Source of the DNA: Cryomorphaceae bacterium
GTDB lineage: Bacteria; Bacteroidota; Bacteroidia; Flavobacteriales_D; Crocinitomicaceae
DNA: 34,503 nucleotides
NCBI GenBank assembly: GCA_021299335.1
Contig: JAJTGF010000010.1
Location: 1 to 34,503, forward strand
Direction of reading: 5' to 3'
Numbering within the stretch: the first letter of the stretch is position 1; each line of letters begins with the position of its first letter. The position numbers were made by a program, and so were the translations under genes. The notes beneath the pieces are model-generated. The model ran no database searches, was not told the origin of the DNA, and saw only the letters and a program-made list of their open reading frames with translations. Shown here piece after piece: positions 30,861 to 34,503 of this stretch.

Positions 30861-32372
30861 ATGAGTGTTTGGAGAAAAAAACCAGTGAGTCACTTTGAAC
30901 GTGACATGAAAAAAAATGAATTGAATCGCGTTCTTGGCCGTTGGGGTCTAACTTCCCTCGGAATTGGCGCTATCATTGGAGGTGGTATTTTTACACTTAC
31001 GGGTATTGCTGCCCATGATCACGCTGGCCCCGCGCTTGCCTTGTCTTTTGTCATTGCTGGAGTAGGGTGTTTATTTGCGTCGCTTTGTTACGCAGAATTC
31101 GCCTCAATATTACCGGTTGAAGGTTCGGCTTATGCTTATTCTTACGGCACAATGGGTGAGCTTTTCGCTTGGATCATTGGCTGGAACCTCATTTTGGAAT
31201 ACATGATGGGTGCTACTACGGTGGCTGTTGCCTGGAGCGGCTATTTTGAAAAGCTGCTGCATCAGTTTGATATACATCCGCCTATGTGGCTCATGAATGA
31301 CGCAGTAACAGCTGCAACCAAAGCCAAAGAAGCGGGGATGGCCGCGCCTGAATTCGCATTTAACTTACCGGCTTTTTTAATCACTTGGGTGGTAACGGCC
31401 ATCTTGATCAAAGGCATCAAAGAAGCTGCCAAAACCAATAACCTGATTGTTATCCTGAAGGTAGCAGTAGTCTTGTTTGTGATCTTTGTGGGCTTCTTTT
31501 TCATCGATACCGACAACTACGTTCCTTTTATTCCTGAAACGGTTCACAACGCCGATGGGTCCTCCTCTTTTGGTTGGTCTGGTGTGGTCACTGCTGCTAC
31601 TATTGTCTTCTTTGCTTATATTGGTTTTGATGCAGTTTCAACGCAAGCGGGTGAAGCGATTAACCCGAAAAAAGATGTGCCATTTGCCATTATTATGTCT
31701 TTGGTCATCTGTACCATCTTGTATATCGTCGTTTCATTGGTTTTAACCGGAATGGTTCCTTACAATGAGTTAGATATCAAGGCGCCTGTAGCTTCTGCTT
31801 TTGAGGGTGTCGGAATGCCATGGGCAACAGTCCTCATCACCATTGCTGCCGTCGCGGGCCTCACCTCTGTGATGTTGGTCATGATGCTTGGTCAAACACG
31901 TATTTTCTTAGGGATGGCCAAAGATGGTCTGATACCGTTCAATATTTTTGGTAAAATTCACGAAACCTATAAAACACCTTTTAGAAGCACGATCTTGGTA
32001 GGTGCCGTTGTGTCTATTGTAGCGGCAACTACCCCAATTAACAAAGTATCTGAAATGTGCTCCATGGGAACACTTCTCGCGTTTGCCATGATTTCAATTG
32101 CGGTTCTGATCATGCGCATTCGCCAACCAGAATTAGAGCGTCCGTTCAAAACGCCTGCAGTTTGGTTTGTGGCCATTGCAGGTGCGGCATTTAACTTTGG
32201 CCTGATGTATTTTGTACGTCCTGATACTTGGGTGGCATTTATTGTTTGGTCCACACTAGGAATTATTGTTTACTTCTTGTATTCGCGCAAGCACAGCAAT
32301 CTCAACAATTATGCTTTTGAGGAGTCACTCAAAGGTCATGATGCGATTGTAAATGCTTCAGAAGAAGATTGA
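30861..32372 (+). CDS. APC-family amino-acid permease (CAT-like)
   Basis: 503 residues with about 12-13 membrane segments. The first helix has the APC substrate motif G-I-G-A-I-I-G-G-G-I-F-T-L-T-G. The F-F-A-Y-I-G-F-D-A-V-S-T-Q-A-G-E-A-I-N-P-K-K-D signature is that of the cationic amino-acid transporter (CAT) subfamily, as in GkApcT. The long periplasmic loop after helix 3/4 (P-P-M-W-L-M-N-D-A-V-T-A-A-T-K-A-K-E) is specific to this clade. Likely a proton-coupled amino-acid importer; substrate not deducible. A 1-nt stop/start overlap (TGATG) couples it to the second permease. Confidence 0.92.
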   Translation: MSVWRKKPVSHFERDMKKNELNRVLGRWGLTSLGIGAIIGGGIFTLTGIAAHDHAGPALALSFVIAGVGCLFASLCYAEFASILPVEGSAYAYSYGTMGELFAWIIGWNLILEYMMGATTVAVAWSGYFEKLLHQFDIHPPMWLMNDAVTAATKAKEAGMAAPEFAFNLPAFLITWVVTAILIKGIKEAAKTNNLIVILKVAVVLFVIFVGFFFIDTDNYVPFIPETVHNADGSSSFGWSGVVTAATIVFFAYIGFDAVSTQAGEAINPKKDVPFAIIMSLVICTILYIVVSLVLTGMVPYNELDIKAPVASAFEGVGMPWATVLITIAAVAGLTSVMLVMMLGQTRIFLGMAKDGLIPFNIFGKIHETYKTPFRSTILVGAVVSIVAATTPINKVSEMCSMGTLLAFAMISIAVLIMRIRQPELERPFKTPAVWFVAIAGAAFNFGLMYFVRPDTWVAFIVWSTLGIIVYFLYSRKHSNLNNYAFEESLKGHDAIVNASEED

Positions 32373-33814
32373 TGCAATCCGACGCTAAAAAATCACTCGG
32401 CCTGCTCGATGCCACGTTGTTGGTTTCGGGTTCTATGATCGGTTCGGGAATTTTCATTGTTTCAACGCTCATGCTGCGCGATATCGGTTCGCCAGCTTGG
32501 TTGTTGGTCCTTTGGATACTTACGGGTCTCATTACCGTTTTTGCGGCGCTCAGTTACGGCGAACTAGCTGGCATGATGCCAAATGCAGGTGGCCAGTATG
32601 TTTATATTCAACGCGCTTACGGTAAAATGGCCTCGTTTTTATACGGCTGGACGGTCTTTACTGTCATTCAGACAGGGGTAATTGCCGCGGTTGCGGTCGC
32701 TTTTGCAAAGTATACGGCTGTATTCTTCCCTGGATTGAATGCAAGTATTTTAGAGACCTCTTTCTTAAACGTTACCTGGGCTCAGGTTCTTGCCATCGCC
32801 TCGGTTGTTTTACTCACTTATTCAAATGCACAAGGTGTACAGAACGGGAAAATTATTCAGTTCATTTTTACTTCTGCCAAGCTTTTTGCCCTCGGTGCTT
32901 TGATTGTTTTGGGGATCTATTTTGGCCTGCAAACAGACGTTTTTTCCTTGAACTTCGCAGATGCCTGGAAAGCCACCAAAACAGTTGTTTCCGATGGAGG
33001 AAGTATTTCTCAAATCTCACTTACGGGTTGGGCTTTGGTGGGCGCTTTGGGCGCTACCATTATCAACTCTTTGTTTTCGGCAGATGCCTGGAATAACGTG
33101 ACTTTCATAGCTGGTGAAATCAAAGACCCAAAAAAGAATATTCCCAAAAGCTTGTTTTTTGGAACCGTAATTGTCACGGTAATTTACGTACTTGCCAATA
33201 TCGCTTACCTTGCGTTGCTAACTGTAAATGGCAGCCCAGAGGGACTTACTCCCATAGACCAAGGGATGTTGTTTGCGAGCAATGATCGCGTGGGTGCTTC
33301 TGCAGCGTATGTCATTTTTGGCGACGCGGGCATCTTGTTAATGGCTGGCCTTATTATGGTTTCCACTTTTGGTTGTAACAATGGTTTGGTACTAGCTGGG
33401 TCGCGATTGTTTTATGCGATGTCCAAGGACGGTTTGTTTTTCAAGCGAGCGGCTGCACTCAATGCAAAAGGAGTTCCTGCTCAGGCACTCTGGATTCAGT
33501 GTGCATGGGCGAGTGTCTTGTGCCTCTCTGGTAAATACGGTGATTTGCTCACGTATAGCACCTTTGCCAGTTTGTTATTTTACATGCTGACCATCTACGG
33601 TATTTTCAGGTTGCGCAAACTAGAGCCTGATACGCCTCGCCCATACAAAGCTTGGGGTTATCCATTTATTCCAGCATTGTATATCATTCTGACGTTAGCT
33701 ATTTGTATCGATCTTTTGATTTATGATTTCCGCAATGCGGGAATGGGCTTATTTATTGTTTTGCTTGGCATACCGGTTTATTACTTAATTGAATCGAAAA
33801 GAACGCCTCATTAA
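32372..33814 (+). CDS. APC-family amino-acid permease (LAT/SteT-like)
   Basis: 480 residues from the ATG at 32372, which shares its first base with the preceding stop; a TTG at 32369 is not needed. About 12 membrane segments. Helix 1 has G-S-M-I-G-S-G-I-F-I-V-S. The P-N-A-G-G-Q-Y-V-Y-I-Q-R-A-Y-G block and the F-S-A-D-A-W-N-N-V-T-F-I-A-G-E-I-K-D-P-K-K-N-I-P stretch are typical of LAT-like transporters (SteT, AdiC relatives), a different subfamily from the upstream permease. It is probably an exchanger or importer of neutral amino acids. The two genes are not recent duplicates. Confidence 0.92.
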   Translation: MQSDAKKSLGLLDATLLVSGSMIGSGIFIVSTLMLRDIGSPAWLLVLWILTGLITVFAALSYGELAGMMPNAGGQYVYIQRAYGKMASFLYGWTVFTVIQTGVIAAVAVAFAKYTAVFFPGLNASILETSFLNVTWAQVLAIASVVLLTYSNAQGVQNGKIIQFIFTSAKLFALGALIVLGIYFGLQTDVFSLNFADAWKATKTVVSDGGSISQISLTGWALVGALGATIINSLFSADAWNNVTFIAGEIKDPKKNIPKSLFFGTVIVTVIYVLANIAYLALLTVNGSPEGLTPIDQGMLFASNDRVGASAAYVIFGDAGILLMAGLIMVSTFGCNNGLVLAGSRLFYAMSKDGLFFKRAAALNAKGVPAQALWIQCAWASVLCLSGKYGDLLTYSTFASLLFYMLTIYGIFRLRKLEPDTPRPYKAWGYPFIPALYIILTLAICIDLLIYDFRNAGMGLFIVLLGIPVYYLIESKRTPH

Positions 33815-33849
33815 GCCAATTTCATGGGTGAGTTCTCGTTGTACCGCTC

Positions 33850-34503
33850 ATGAAGAAACCCTTTGTTATTTTCTCGAAGCGCCTAGAAAGAGGTACGCTT
33901 ATCTGGTTGCTGATTTGTGTGCTTGTGGTGTTTTTACCTCGAATCGAGGCATACTTTTATCCGTCGACTATTTCTTACACCTGGAGCTATACCCAAGAAC
34001 GCGAAGCCCTCAAGCGATTTGAAACTGTCGACAAGGCACGTTTGAGCCGTTTTAAGCCGCTTTGGAAGCGTTGTGCTCCCGAATCCCTCAATGCTGCAGA
34101 TTGGCAGCGCTTGGGGCTGAGTCCGAAACAAAGTGCTGCACTGATTCGCTACAGAGATAAATATGGTCTGCACTCGCTGGCGCAAATGCAACGCATACGC
34201 GTATTGCCAACCGCATTGCTAAACCTCATAGCCGATTCATTGCTTTTCGAACATTTAGCTCAAGAAGAAAATAGTCCGGGATGGATAAACAACAAGAAAA
34301 CAACAATAGATCAAAAAGAACAAAACCCAACCCAAATCAAAAAACTAGATTTGAATACAGCTTCAGAGGCGCATTTGGTGGCCTTGCCCGGAATTGGCCA
34401 ATATACCGCTGCTAAAATTATCGCTTACCGTTCGCGCCTGGGCGGATTTTTATCTTTAGATCAGCTTCGAGAAATTCGTGGACTCGAGCCCGAAATACTG
34501 CAA
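33850..34503 (+). CDS. Helix-hairpin-helix (ComEA-like) protein, 3' end outside window
   Basis: The open frame from the ATG at 33850 runs 218 codons to the window edge. A membrane or signal-anchor segment is at ~17-30 (T-L-I-W-L-L-I-C-V-L-V-V-F-L). Two HhH regions follow: a degenerate one at ~80-120 (S-L-N-A-A-D-W-Q-R-L-G-L-S...A-L-I-R-Y-R) and a clear ComEA-type one from ~166 (L-D-L-N-T-A-S-E-A-H-L-V-A-L-P-G-I-G, A-A-K-I-I-A-Y-R, G-G-F, L-D-Q-L-R-E-I-R-G-L). HhH proteins of this kind bind DNA non-specifically; a role in DNA uptake is possible but not shown. The end of the gene is missing. Confidence 0.85.
   Translation, partial: MKKPFVIFSKRLERGTLIWLLICVLVVFLPRIEAYFYPSTISYTWSYTQEREALKRFETVDKARLSRFKPLWKRCAPESLNAADWQRLGLSPKQSAALIRYRDKYGLHSLAQMQRIRVLPTALLNLIADSLLFEHLAQEENSPGWINNKKTTIDQKEQNPTQIKKLDLNTASEAHLVALPGIGQYTAAKIIAYRSRLGGFLSLDQLREIRGLEPEILQ

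Noticed and set aside
1-34503. tRNA or rRNA genes, CRISPR arrays, insertion sequences, phage genes or integration sites
   Set aside because: None seen: intergenic gaps are at most about 120 nt and hold only promoters, hairpins or inverted repeats, and no transposase, integrase or spaced direct repeats were noticed by eye.

Overview
The window looks like a chromosomal segment from a member of the Bacteroidota, most likely Flavobacteriales or a close relative. The reasons are: three secreted proteins with type IX secretion (T9SS) C-terminal sorting domains (types A and B), a PorE-like TPR/propeller/OmpA protein, a DUF4286 gene in front of rsmA, Bacteroidota-style promoters (TTTG about 17-20 nt upstream of TAnnTTTG), few Shine-Dalgarno sequences, and short intergenic gaps with many ATGA/TAATG/TGATG overlaps. 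Order-level placement is inference. I saw no tRNA, rRNA, CRISPR array, insertion sequence, prophage or attachment site. The base composition looks even throughout, so this reads as core genome rather than an island.

Layout. Positions 2-2354 (+): end of an unknown gene, then yicC, gmk and nadD in a tight operon closed by a strong hairpin terminator. 2406-3152 (-): small T9SS cargo. 3270-4237 (+): DUF4286 protein and an rsmA gene with an internal in-frame deletion that removes the catalytic motif. 4224-6603 (-): LysE-type exporter followed by a secreted MORN-repeat protein. 6716-7075 (+): small acidic conserved-looking protein. 7181-12463 (-): hutI, TraB/GumN-family protein, AddB-like nuclease. 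12514-12894 (+): yraN. 12897-14294 (-): lpdA. 14365-17031 (+): giant PKD-type adhesin-like T9SS cargo. 17038-18553 (-): tatC-lptB. 18656-18967 (+): unknown small protein. 18973-20162 (-): three tandem small lipoproteins. 20236-23355 (+): pheS, ytxJ, glutaminyl-peptide cyclotransferase, LOG-family protein. 23386-27467 (+): PASTA membrane protein, T9SS cargo, rluD. 27521-29662 (+): PorE-like protein. 29700-30820 (+): PspC-like protein and RmlD-like reductase. 30861-33814 (+): two different APC amino-acid permeases. 33850-end (+): helix-hairpin-helix DNA-binding protein cut by the window end.

The genes are mainly housekeeping: nucleotide and NAD synthesis, rRNA modification, translation, envelope biogenesis (Tat, Lpt, T9SS-related), amino-acid uptake and histidine breakdown. 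I do not see a new multi-gene defence or biosynthetic system. The observations most worth checking are (1) the RsmA protein lacking about 43 residues including the expected NxPY catalytic motif, (2) a recurring promoter arrangement in which the -7 box ends only 4-5 nt before the start codon, implying leaderless mRNAs for several genes, (3) the tandem lipoprotein family, and (4) several inverted repeats and hairpins in intergenic regions.
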